A DNA stretch of 64,000 bases from Vineibacter terrae (GTDB lineage: Bacteria > Pseudomonadota > Alphaproteobacteria > Reyranellales > Reyranellaceae), in contig NZ_VDUZ01000005.1 of NCBI RefSeq assembly GCF_008039615.1, positions 180,857 to 244,856 of the forward strand, written 5' to 3'. Under the pieces are notes generated by a model. That model made no database searches and was not told the DNA's origin. It saw only the letters and a program-made list of their open reading frames with translations. Of this stretch, positions 8,727-16,305 are shown piece by piece (position 1 is the first letter of the stretch; the number at the start of each line of letters is the position of its first letter). The position numbers and the translations under genes are program-made.

Positions 8727-9539
8727 CACGGCGCCTTCTCGTACAGCAGCGGCGCGGTGTCGACGACGGCCTCGACCTGCCGGGTGGCCAGCATGTTGTC
8801 CGCGATCTGCTTGAGCGCCGGCCGGCTGATGGGGATGCGGTAGCTCGGGACGGCGTCCTTCAGCGACACGGCCATGATCTCGTCGCCGCGCGGCATGTCG
8901 AACTTGAAGAAGCCCTGGGCGATCTTCAGCAGCTCGTCGAAATTGCCCGGCGCCTGGATGAAGGCCTCGGCGTCGCGTGCCGCCGCGATCAGCGCCTCGG
9001 CCACGTGCGGCGACTTGGCGATGGCGTCGCGCGTCATCACCGCCACGACGGAGGCGCCGTTGGTGCCGACCACCTCGGGCGGCTCGGTGGCGATGCCGGC
9101 GCGGTACAGGGTGCGGCAGGTCTTGAGCACCACGCACATCGAGCTCGACGGCTCGAAGGTCATGTTGGCGTCGACCTGCTTGGAGATCAGCGCGCCGTAG
9201 GACGTGTTGGGGGCGCCCACCGCCACGAAGGTGAAGTCCTCGGGCTTCAGGCCGGCGCGGCGCGCCAGCTGGCCGAACTGCAGCTCAGCGATCGAGCCGC
9301 GCGCGGTCACGCAGCACCGCCTGGGCGCCCAGCGGCGCCGACGGGATGGTCTGCAGCTGGCAGGTGATGCCGTGCTTCTCGCAATAGCCCTTGGTGACGG
9401 CGACCCGGTAGATCAGGTTGCCGATGCCGGGATAGTCCTGGATCTTCACCGTCTCGCCACGGCCCTGCGCCAGCGCGGTGGACAACGATATATCCATGAA
9501 TGCGACGACGGTCGCGGCGATGGCCTTGGCCCTGGTCAT
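8726..9539 (-). pseudogene. Broken ABC substrate-binding protein (NMT1/SsuA type), internal deletion and frameshift
   Basis: The first 80 or so residues, from MTRAKAIAATVVAFMDISLS through a signal peptide ending ALAQG to SAPLGAQAVL, read in one frame from 9539 to about 9312. The rest of the protein, from VTARGSIAELQFGQLARRAG to LLYEKAP, reads in another frame from about 9310 to 8726. Intact NMT1-type binding proteins carry roughly 50-60 residues of lobe I between these blocks, and they are missing. This is therefore a deletion with loss of frame rather than a single base error. A good AAGGAG site precedes the ATG. It heads the operon with the ATPase and permease, which probably lack a working binding protein. 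Confidence 0.8.
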
Positions 9540-9571
9540 GACGACTCCTTCGGCTCGGGGTCCGCGACAGG

Positions 9572-10414
9572 TCAGCTCAAAGGTTCGCCCTCCAGCGTGA
9601 TGCGATGCATCAGGCGGCGCTCGCCGTGGTAGTCGTTGATGGCGAAATGCCAGGTCGCGCGGTTGTCCCAGAACGCGATCGAGCCTTCGCGCCACTGGAA
9701 GCGGGTATGGAACTCCGGCAGCATCGCGTGGGCGAAGAGGAAGTCCAGCAGCGGCTTGCTTTCGGCCGCCGTCCAGCCCTCGAAGTGGATGGTGAAGCCG
9801 GGGTTCACATAGAGCGTCTTGCGGCCGCTGCCGGGGTGGCGGATCACGACGGGATGCACCGCGTCCTGGGTCGCCTTGTCCGGGTTGCCCAGGCGGTCGC
9901 CCATGTTCTTGGCGTACTGCGACGCGGCCCCGAAGGCGTGGCGGCTGGAATGCACGGCGCGCAGGCCCTCGAGCGTGCGCTTCAGCCCGTCGGACAGCGC
10001 GTCGTAGGCCAGGCTCATGCTGGCGAACATCGTATCGCCGCCGCGCGGCGGCACCTCGCGCGCCAGCAGCACGGAGCCCAGCGCCGGGATCTGGTCGTAG
10101 CTGTGGTCAGTGTGCCAGCCGCCGCCGATATTGGTGGTCTGGGCCGGCTCCTTGCGCACCTCGGCGATCTGCGGGTAGTCCGGAACCGCCTTGAAGAAGC
10201 GGTTGATGTTGATCGGCGCGAAGCTGCCGGCGAAGGCGATGTGCTGCTCCGGCGTCAGCACCTGGTCGCGGAAGAAGATCACCCCGTGCGCGTAGAGCGC
10301 CTGGCGGAGCTCCCCGGTTTCCGCCGGCGACAGCTTCTGGGACAGGTCGATGCCCAGGATCTCGGCGCCCAGGGCGCCCGAGGTGGGACGCACGTCAAAT
10401 CGGGCATTGCGCAT
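9572..10414 (-). CDS. TauD/TfdA-family Fe(II)/2-oxoglutarate dioxygenase
   Basis: 280 residues, normal for TauD-type enzymes that hydroxylate sulfonates, phenoxyacetates or related acids, releasing sulfite or a similar leaving group. The facial triad is visible: His101 and Asp103 in GGWHTDHSY and a distal His near 256 in RATWHFAINDY. The 2-oxoglutarate-binding Arg is near 271 in RRLMHRITL. A GGAGG site precedes the ATG. It lies directly upstream of the SsuABC-like genes and diverges from a TetR gene, so it likely acts on the solute that operon imported. The substrate is unknown; taurine is only one possibility. Confidence 0.9.
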   Translation of the reverse strand: MRNARFDVRPTSGALGAEILGIDLSQKLSPAETGELRQALYAHGVIFFRDQVLTPEQHIAFAGSFAPININRFFKAVPDYPQIAEVRKEPAQTTNIGGGWHTDHSYDQIPALGSVLLAREVPPRGGDTMFASMSLAYDALSDGLKRTLEGLRAVHSSRHAFGAASQYAKNMGDRLGNPDKATQDAVHPVVIRHPGSGRKTLYVNPGFTIHFEGWTAAESKPLLDFLFAHAMLPEFHTRFQWREGSIAFWDNRATWHFAINDYHGERRLMHRITLEGEPLS

Positions 10415-10437
10415 GACGTTCCTCCGGTTTATCGTTT

Positions 10438-10465
10438 TATAATTAGAATGATAATTCTAATTATA
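10438..10465. promoter_or_regulatory. TetR-type operator in the dioxygenase/TetR divergent promoter
   Basis: TATAATTAGAAT (10438-10449) and its exact inverse (10454-10465) are separated by four bases: a perfect 12-bp inverted repeat in an AT-rich island of an otherwise GC-rich region. It sits about 23 bases upstream of the dioxygenase ATG and about 106 upstream of the TetR gene. It very likely covers the dioxygenase promoter and is the binding site of the divergently encoded TetR protein. Confidence 0.75.
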
Positions 10466-10571
10466 GTTTTGATGCGAGTCAAGTCGACATCGTGTGGCGC
10501 TTCATGCGATAGCCTTCGGGCGGCGGGCCAAGGCCTTCGCTGTCATCCCGGAATGAACGAGGGCCGATGCC

Positions 10572-11225
10572 ATGCTGGATGAGGAGCTCTTGGCCGGCGC
10601 CGACGTGCCGGGGATGCGGCCGGTGCAGCAGCAGCGCAGCCGGGAGCTGGTGGTCCGGCTGATGAACGAGGGCCTGACGCTGCTGCAGGACCATGATTTC
10701 GACAGCCTCTCGGTCGAGGCGCTGTGCGCGCGCTGCGAGGCCACGGTCGGCTCGTTCTACGGCCGCTTCGAGAGCAAGGAGGCGTTCATCGACACGCTGC
10801 AGCGGCTCGTGGTCGCCGACGCGCGGCGCTATCTCGATGCCATCTACGCCTCCGATGCGGTGCCGGACGACAGCCTGCCGCACCTGCTGGCCTGGATCTG
10901 CAAGGGCGGCGTGCGCTGGTATCGCGACCACGAAGGGCTGATACGCGCCTGCCTGCGCCGCGCCACGCACGACCGTCGCACCTGGACGCCCCTGCGCGAG
11001 GCTGGCCGCCTGCATGTCGCCTACGCCCTGCCGCACATCGTGGCGCTGTTGCCGCCCGAGCCCGGCACCGCCCTGGAGGAGCGCATCACCTTCGCCTTCC
11101 AGATGCTGTTCGGCACGCTCAACAACATGGTGCTGATCGACCCCGGCCCGGTCTCGCTGCGCCAGCCGGCGGCCGCCCGCACCCTGGCTGCCGCCATGCA
11201 CCAGCTGATCGTGCTGCGGATGTGA
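10572..11225 (+). CDS. TetR/AcrR family transcriptional regulator
   Basis: 217 residues with a TetR helix-turn-helix at about residues 30-75: the block SLSVEALCARCEATVGSFYG ends in the recognition helix, and FESKEAFIDTLQRL follows. The C-terminal part is a TetR-type helical ligand domain. It is divergent from the TauD-like dioxygenase and separated from it by a 12-bp inverted repeat at 10438-10465, so it most likely represses that gene and the downstream importer. A GAGGG site lies before the ATG. The ligand is unknown. Confidence 0.88.
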   Translation: MLDEELLAGADVPGMRPVQQQRSRELVVRLMNEGLTLLQDHDFDSLSVEALCARCEATVGSFYGRFESKEAFIDTLQRLVVADARRYLDAIYASDAVPDDSLPHLLAWICKGGVRWYRDHEGLIRACLRRATHDRRTWTPLREAGRLHVAYALPHIVALLPPEPGTALEERITFAFQMLFGTLNNMVLIDPGPVSLRQPAAARTLAAAMHQLIVLRM

Positions 11226-11267
11226 TCCGATGTGCCGACAAGGGATGAGGCCTGCCAGGACCCTGGC

Positions 11268-11903
11268 TCACCACCGCAGCAGCTTCCGGCCGATCACATA
11301 GCCGGCAAGAACGACGAGCATCGTCGCGATCGGGTACCACGTCATCACGAACAGCGGGCTGTCATCGTCGCAGTTGGCGGCATAGAACGTGGCCGCGATG
11401 CCGCTCGCCGCGAGGCCGGCGACGGCGCCCGCCAGGCCGGGATTCGCCGGCGCGCCGAAGCGCAGCGCAGCGAGGAAGCAGGCCAGCGGTCCGACCGCGA
11501 GCAGCGGGATCAGGGTCAGGCAGAACCGCGCGTTGTGGCCCACCAGGCTCCGGCCCCATTGCGACTGGGGTATCGCGGCCAGCTCGAGCAGCGCTGCGCC
11601 GGCGAGCAGCGCCGGCGCGATCGCCAGCAGAAGCCCTCTGCGCCTGACGCCGCCGGCCGGGGATCCGAGCGCCCCGACGGCAAGCGATGCGGTGACGGCC
11701 AGCGTGATCGTCACCACGAACTTGAACAGGAAGCGGCCGCTGCCGAGCGCTTCGGCGATGTCGGGCCGAAAGCCGATGCCGGCGAAGAACAGCGCCGCGG
11801 CAGCGATGATGCTGCCGCAGATCGCGGCGAGCAGGACCGGCCGGAAGCGCCACGGCGGCGACGAATCCCGGGCAAGCACGGTGATGAGATCGTCAGTCTT
11901 CAC
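11268..11903 (-). CDS. nrsF: NrsF-type anti-sigma factor (DUF1109)
   Basis: A 211-residue integral membrane protein with about six hydrophobic segments, the first at residues 23-43. It matches the DUF1109/NrsF family of anti-sigma factors that hold SigF-type ECF sigma factors at the inner membrane. Cysteines occur in the periplasmic or membrane parts (for example AANCDDDSP near residue 188, and residue 130); in the Caulobacter protein conserved cysteines are needed for stress sensing. The start is GTG 11903, overlapping the end of the sigma gene by 11 bases, so the two are made together. It probably releases the sigma factor under metal or oxidative stress. Confidence 0.85.
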   Translation of the reverse strand: MKTDDLITVLARDSSPPWRFRPVLLAAICGSIIAAAALFFAGIGFRPDIAEALGSGRFLFKFVVTITLAVTASLAVGALGSPAGGVRRRGLLLAIAPALLAGAALLELAAIPQSQWGRSLVGHNARFCLTLIPLLAVGPLACFLAALRFGAPANPGLAGAVAGLAASGIAATFYAANCDDDSPLFVMTWYPIATMLVVLAGYVIGRKLLRW

Positions 11904-12453
11904 GGGCGCTGCTCCGGTACAAGGCGCCCAAAGCCTTCAGGGCGCGGTGCAAGGCGACGCGAACGGCTCCCTCCGTCATCCGCAGCCGTTGCGCCGTCTC
12001 CCGGATGCTGCTGCCGTCAAGCGATATGGACCGCACGATCTCCCGTTGCGGGGCCTTCAGCTGCGCCAGCATCGTGTCGATGTCCCGCGCGAGCAGGCCG
12101 TCGCCCTTGTCCTCGACATGCAGCGTGTCCATCACGTCTTCGATGGGAATGCTGATCCGGTGCCCGCGGCGGCGCAGGACATCGATGAGCTTGTTGCGCG
12201 TGATCGCCGCGACCCACGGGCCGATGGGCCTGGACGGGTCCCAGGTCCCGCGCTTGAGATGAATCGTGAGCAGCACCTCTTGCACGATATCCTCGACCTC
12301 GCCCGCGGCGTCCACGTCCCGGCACCGGGCCCGCGCGACCGCCCTGACATGCGGCGCCACCGACACGAGAAAACTGTGGTAGGCCCCGGCATCGCCGGCC
12401 ATCGCCGCGCGCATCGATGCGGCCCAATCGTCCTCGCGCGATGACGCCGTCAT
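11893..12453 (-). CDS. sigF: ECF sigma factor, SigF type
   Basis: A 186-residue RNA polymerase sigma factor. Region 2 spans about residues 20-90 (EVEDIVQEVLLTIHLKRGTW, then PIGPWVAAITRNKLIDVLRR). Region 4 spans about 125-178, with ISLDGSSIRETAQRLRMTEG as its helix-turn-helix. It is followed by an overlapping DUF1109 anti-sigma gene and diverges from the bufferin operon. A promoter-like CGTAAC-17-CGTAA motif at 12464-12491 faces it, matching the one before the bufferin operon, which indicates autoregulation. With ATG 12453 the transcript would be nearly leaderless; starts at codon 14 or 18 are alternatives. Confidence 0.88.
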   Translation of the reverse strand: MTASSREDDWAASMRAAMAGDAGAYHSFLVSVAPHVRAVARARCRDVDAAGEVEDIVQEVLLTIHLKRGTWDPSRPIGPWVAAITRNKLIDVLRRRGHRISIPIEDVMDTLHVEDKGDGLLARDIDTMLAQLKAPQREIVRSISLDGSSIRETAQRLRMTEGAVRVALHRALKALGALYRSSARED

Positions 12454-12463
12454 CCGGGATCTC

Positions 12464-12491
12464 TTACGGCCCGGATCGGCGATTTGTTACG
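12464..12491 (-). promoter_or_regulatory. ECF-type promoter of the sigF-nrsF operon
   Basis: On the minus strand CGTAAC (12491-12486) is followed by 17 bases and CGTAA (12468-12464). This matches the element in front of the bufferin operon in sequence and spacing, so the sigma factor probably transcribes its own operon. The -10 element lies only 10 bases from the annotated ATG. Confidence 0.65.
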
Positions 12492-12664
12492 CCGTCTGCG
12501 ATGCCTGCGCCCCCGCGTCGCCCGCACGTGCCCGTTCCTCTCGCATCCCTCCAGTTCTGGAACGATTGTCATAGTAGGCCTTCCGGCCGGCCAGTCACGT
12601 GAATCTGATCAAGCCGGCGCCGGGCGCTCATCCGGCAGAAAAACGCAGCCTCGAAAGGCACGGC

Positions 12665-12693
12665 TGTAACAACCCGCCCTCCGGTTTCGTAAT
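12665..12693 (+). promoter_or_regulatory. ECF-type promoter of the bufferin operon
   Basis: TGTAAC (12665-12670), a 17-base spacer and CGTAAT (12688-12693) form an ECF-type -35/-10 pair about 55 bases before the bufA start, leaving a leader of about 45-50 bases with a ribosome site. The same pair with the same spacer faces the sigma gene on the other strand. Confidence 0.7.
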
Positions 12694-12747
12694 GCCGCCG
12701 TGTCCCGCTCTGGTGGACACGGTCCTTCATTCCTTTGGAGACAGCTC

Positions 12748-13053
12748 ATGTCTGTGAAATCTGCCGTGACCTCGGCCGTCCTTGCCAGCGCCGTGGCGAC
12801 CGCCCTGGCGTCCGTGGCTGCCGCCGCGCCGCTCACGAAGGCCGAGGCCGACGCCGCCACCGCGGCCCACAAGGAGAAGTGCTACGGCGTCGCGCTCAAG
12901 GGCCAGAACGATTGCGCCGCCGGGCCCGGCACCACCTGCCAGGGCACCTCGACGGTCGACTTCCAAGGCAACGCCTGGAAGTTCGTCCAAGGCGGGACCT
13001 GCGCCTCCATCGTGCTTCCGAACGGCAAGCGCGGCTCGTTGAAGGCGATGTGA
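12748..13053 (+). CDS. bufA1: Bufferin-type precursor peptide (DUF2282)
   Basis: A 101-residue secreted peptide. Residues 1-27 form a signal sequence ending ASVAAAAP. The mature part carries four cysteines at positions 45, 56, 64 and 85, in the contexts [24 protein letters not shown] and GGTCASI, which is the DUF2282/BufA1 pattern. In this family some cysteines are turned into thiooxazoles by the adjacent MNIO enzyme and the periplasmic product chelates copper. ATG 12748 is chosen because GGAG lies 8-10 bases upstream and the signal peptide begins there; an in-frame ATG at 12700 has no such support. First gene of the operon. Confidence 0.88.
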   Translation: MSVKSAVTSAVLASAVATALASVAAAAPLTKAEADAATAAHKEKCYGVALKGQNDCAAGPGTTCQGTSTVDFQGNAWKFVQGGTCASIVLPNGKRGSLKAM

Positions 13054-13096
13054 TCTCCCGCAGGCAGCTGCAACGATGCCGAAAGCGGAGGGCTTC

Positions 13097-14020
13097 ATGA
13101 CCGCGGATCTCAAAAGGGTCGCCAGGCGGGCGACGCAAGCTCTCCGTTTTCCGGCGCATCCCGTGGTCGGCCGGGCGGGGACAAGCTTCAAGCATCAGCA
13201 TCTCGGCGCGATCCTGGCCGATCCTGCGCCGTGCGGCTTCTTCGAGGTTCACGCCGAGAACTACATGGGCGCCGGCGGCGCGCCGCACCGGGCGCTCGAG
13301 GCCGTGCGGCGGGACTGGCCCGTGTCGCTGCACGGCGTCTGCCTGTCGATCGGCGGCCCGCAGCCGCTCGACAGGACGCACCTGGCCCGCTTCAAGGCCC
13401 TGGTGGAGCGCTACGAGCCGGCGCTCGTCTCCGAGCACCTCGCGTGGTCGAGCCACGGCGCCACCTTCTTCAACGACCTGCTGCCGCTGCCATACACGGC
13501 AGCGACGCTGGACGTCGTCTGCGCCCATATCGACGAGCTGCAGGAGGCGATCCGCCGGCCGATCCTGCTCGAGAACCCCGCGACCTATGTCGCCTTCAGC
13601 GACTCCTCGATCACCGAGACGGACTTCATCCGCTGTGTCGCGCGGCGGACGGGGTGCGGCCTCCTTCTGGACGTCAACAACGTCTTCGTCTCGGCGACGA
13701 ACCATGGATTTTCGGCGCTCGACTATCTCGCCGACTTTCCGCTCGAGCATGTCGGCGAGATCCACCTTGCCGGCCATGCCGAGCAGAGCGACGACGAAGG
13801 CGACCCTCTGCTCATCGACAGCCATGACGGGCCGGTGGCGGACGCGGTCTGGACGCTGTTCGAGATCGTGATCGGCCGGTGCGGACCCATGCCGACTCTG
13901 GTCGAGTGGGACAGCAACATCCCCGACTGGCCCATCCTCAAGGCGCAAGCCGCGGCGGCGCAGGCGATCCTCGATCGCCGCGCCAGCGTCGACGCGAAGG
14001 GCTGCCGCCATGCTGCCTGA
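13097..14020 (+). CDS. bufB: MNIO-family peptide-modifying enzyme (DUF692, BufB)
   Basis: About 307 residues with the TIM-barrel fold of multinuclear non-heme iron oxidative enzymes. Conserved metal-ligand regions are visible in order: [65 protein letters not shown] and LVEWDSNIP. Enzymes of this family modify cysteines of RiPP precursors; here the substrate is the DUF2282 peptide just upstream. ATG 13097 has GGAGGG six bases before it and is preferred; ATG 13076 is in frame. The gene overlaps the next by 11 bases, showing operon coupling. Confidence 0.88.
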   Translation: MTADLKRVARRATQALRFPAHPVVGRAGTSFKHQHLGAILADPAPCGFFEVHAENYMGAGGAPHRALEAVRRDWPVSLHGVCLSIGGPQPLDRTHLARFKALVERYEPALVSEHLAWSSHGATFFNDLLPLPYTAATLDVVCAHIDELQEAIRRPILLENPATYVAFSDSSITETDFIRCVARRTGCGLLLDVNNVFVSATNHGFSALDYLADFPLEHVGEIHLAGHAEQSDDEGDPLLIDSHDGPVADAVWTLFEIVIGRCGPMPTLVEWDSNIPDWPILKAQAAAAQAILDRRASVDAKGCRHAA

Positions 14021-14816
14021 CCCTGAACGCCGCGCGAGCGCCGAACGGCCGCCGTCATACGCGGCAATCTTCTCGGCAGCCCTCACCGCGCCGACGCGGG
14101 ATACACCGGGCATCGTCACGGGCCCGAAAGGCAAGGCCACGGTCAGGCGCTACAACGTCTACCGCAACAACGTGATGGTGAGCCTGATCGACGCGCTCGC
14201 CGCCGTCTATCCGGCCGTGCTGCGCATCACCGGCCCGGATTTCTTCCGCGCCATGGCACGCTTCCACATCCGGCAGACGCCGCCGACCTCGCCGCTGCTC
14301 TTCAAATATGGCCGCGATTTTCCTGCCTTCATCGAAGGATACGAGCATGCCGCCGCCATGCCCTGGCTTGCCGACACCGCGCGCATCGAACGCGCCTGGC
14401 TGGATGCCTATCATGCGGCGGATGCCGAGCCGCTTTCCGGCGCGACGCTGGCCGCCGTGCCGCACGAGATGCTCGCTTCGGTCAGGTTCACCCCGCACCC
14501 GGCGACACGCATCACGCGCTCCGCCTTCGCCGCCGTGGCCATCTTCGCGGCCAACAGAGGCGCCGGGCCCGTCGGCACGATCGACGCCGCCGCGCCGGAG
14601 GACGCGCTGATCACCCGCCCCGATATCGAGGTCGTCGTGCGGCGCCTGCCGCCCGGCGGGGCGTTGTTTCTGGCGGCCCTCGTCGCCGGACGACCGCTGG
14701 GTGACGCCGCGGCCGACGCCCTGGAAGCCGTGCCGTCCTTCGACATCGGCGCCGCGATCGCCGGCATGATTGATGCCGGCGCCTTCACCGCCATCCATCC
14801 GGGAGACGCGCCATGA
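14010..14816 (+). CDS. bufC: MNIO partner protein (DUF2063, BufC)
   Basis: 268 residues. The N-terminal half (about 15-110) has the DUF2063 putative DNA-binding domain signature: [16 protein letters not shown], then [20 protein letters not shown] and a YGRDFPAFI segment. This domain regularly accompanies DUF692 enzymes and is thought to bring the precursor peptide to the enzyme rather than bind DNA. The C-terminal half is variable. It overlaps bufB by 11 bases and shares ATGATG bases with the DoxX gene, so it is translated with them. Confidence 0.85.
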   Translation: MLPDPERRASAERPPSYAAIFSAALTAPTRDTPGIVTGPKGKATVRRYNVYRNNVMVSLIDALAAVYPAVLRITGPDFFRAMARFHIRQTPPTSPLLFKYGRDFPAFIEGYEHAAAMPWLADTARIERAWLDAYHAADAEPLSGATLAAVPHEMLASVRFTPHPATRITRSAFAAVAIFAANRGAGPVGTIDAAAPEDALITRPDIEVVVRRLPPGGALFLAALVAGRPLGDAAADALEAVPSFDIGAAIAGMIDAGAFTAIHPGDAP

Positions 14817-15328
14817 TGGCTGTTGAATTACGGACGACCGCAGGCTCGTCCAGCCGACTCGCATTTCTCATCGACAAGGCCAACCGCGCGATCCGCACGA
14901 TCGCGCAACCCTCGCTCGTGCAGCTCGTCGCGCGCCTTGCGCTGGCGGTTCCCTTCTGGCGGTCGGGTGTCCTCAAGTGGGACGGCTTCCTGCAGCTCAG
15001 CGACACCGCCGTGACGCTGTTCACGGACGAATTCATGCTGCATCTGCCGGGTGGTCCGTACCCGTTTCCGGCGCCGCAGGTGTTCGCGTTCCTGTCCGGC
15101 TCGGCCGAGATCATCCTGCCGATCCTGCTGGTGCTCGGCCTGGCCAGCCGCTTCGCAGCTTTGGGCCTGCTGCTGATGACGGTGGTCGTGCAGCTGACCG
15201 TGCCCGACGGGTGGCCCATCCATCTGACCTGGGCGGCCATGGCCCTGGCCATCATGGCCTGGGGTCCGGGGCGGTTCTCTCTCGACTGGCTCGTTGGACA
15301 GGCCGGGCGCCGGCGGACGAACCTGTAG
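14813..15328 (+). CDS. bufD: DoxX-family membrane protein (BufD)
   Basis: 171 residues with four hydrophobic segments (about 38-55, 84-106, 110-130 and 136-155) and the DoxX motif RLALAVPFWRSGVLKWDGF near the first segment. DoxX proteins are small inner-membrane proteins linked to redox functions, and they commonly close bufferin operons, where they may supply electrons or handle the metal (role not settled). The start overlaps the bufC stop (ATGATG). The last visible gene of the operon. Confidence 0.82.
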   Translation: MMAVELRTTAGSSSRLAFLIDKANRAIRTIAQPSLVQLVARLALAVPFWRSGVLKWDGFLQLSDTAVTLFTDEFMLHLPGGPYPFPAPQVFAFLSGSAEIILPILLVLGLASRFAALGLLLMTVVVQLTVPDGWPIHLTWAAMALAIMAWGPGRFSLDWLVGQAGRRRTNL

Positions 15329-15505
15329 TTCCGCACCCGCCGGCTTTCCCCGCCGGATCAACCTGCCACTCCCAAATGGGAGTATTGCGAGGATCGGCAT
15401 TCCAGTAGTCCCCGTTGCCCGTTCGCCGGGCGCGCCGTGCCGGATGCAATCGATCGCGGCAGCGGCGCTGATGTCGCCCGGCGTCAGCAAGGGGAGAGGG
15501 ATTCG

Positions 15506-16120
15506 ATGGTCAACAAGTTCTTGGTCCTCAGCGCCGCGGCGCTCCTGATGAGCGCCTGCCAGCAGCCGGAGCCGGCGGCGACGCCGCCGACGCCCCCGCC
15601 GGCGACGTCGTTCATGGTGTTCTTCGATTGGAACAGCGCGACGCTCTCGGCGCAGGCGCAGAGCACGCTGCGCCAGGCCGCGGCAGCCGACAAGAGCCAG
15701 GGCAATGCGCCGATCACGGCGACCGGCCACACCGACCGGTCGGGCCTGGACGACTACAACATGGCGCTGTCGCTGCGGCGTGCCGATGCGGTCCGCAACG
15801 CGCTGGGCCGCGAAGGCGTGCCGCCGGCCGTGATCAGCACCGTGGGCAAGGGCGAAAGCCAGCCGCTGGTGCCGACCGCGGACGGCGTGCGCGAGCCGCA
15901 GAACCGGCGCGTCGAGGTCGTGATCGGCCAGCTCGGCAACGACGCGGCCTATTGCCGGGAGCTGAGCGTGCGCTACCGGCGCTTCCTCGGCAATGTCCGC
16001 GCCGACGGCGACGCCGCGAACGCGATCTACAACTGCGACAGCGGCAACCCGGCGGCCGGCATCCCGGTGCTGGAGCAGCGCCTGACCGACGCCAGGATCC
16101 CGCTGCCGCCGCGCGTGTAG
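15506..16120 (+). CDS. OmpA-family peptidoglycan-associated lipoprotein
   Basis: 204 residues. The signal peptide ends with the lipobox LMSAC, acylated Cys at position 18, followed by a Pro-rich linker (18-36). The OmpA C-terminal domain follows (about 37-140), with VFFDWNSATLS, the peptidoglycan-binding block TGHTDRSGLDDYNMALSLRR and NRRVEVVIG. A tail of about 60 residues with two cysteines follows the domain. ATG 15506 is chosen from the GGGGAGAGGG site and the signal sequence; the open frame extends to 15437. It likely anchors the outer membrane to the wall and probably belongs to its own unit after the bufferin operon. Confidence 0.87.
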   Translation: MVNKFLVLSAAALLMSACQQPEPAATPPTPPPATSFMVFFDWNSATLSAQAQSTLRQAAAADKSQGNAPITATGHTDRSGLDDYNMALSLRRADAVRNALGREGVPPAVISTVGKGESQPLVPTADGVREPQNRRVEVVIGQLGNDAAYCRELSVRYRRFLGNVRADGDAANAIYNCDSGNPAAGIPVLEQRLTDARIPLPPRV

Positions 16121-16161
16121 GCATCGTCAGCACGGGCGCGGCGATCGCGTGCCCGGTCGGC

Positions 16162-16184
16162 GACGGGGGCCGCGGGCCCCCGTC
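16162..16184 (+). terminator. Hairpin after the OmpA lipoprotein gene
   Basis: GACGGGGGCC (16162-16171) and GGCCCCCGTC (16175-16184) form a perfect 10-bp stem with a 3-base loop, 41 bases after the stop. There is no T run, so if it ends transcription it does so by a non-canonical or Rho-assisted route. The convergent cyclase gene ends at 16306. Confidence 0.5.
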
Positions 16185-16305
16185 AGCGTCGCCGCCGGCT
16201 CCAGTGCCGGCGATCGATCGAAAGTGAGTCGCAGCTGTCATTCCGGGCGAGGCGGGGGATTCGCCGGAACCGCAGCTCCGTGCCGACACTGGAGACGGCC
16301 GCCGG

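Noticed and set aside
8726..9310. A separate short 194-residue protein starting inside the broken binding-protein gene
   Set aside because: It lacks a signal peptide and lobe I; it is the C-terminal part of the disrupted gene.
12609..12872. Minus-strand open frame over the bufferin peptide gene
   Set aside because: No family match or ribosome site; it is a shadow of the DUF2282 gene.
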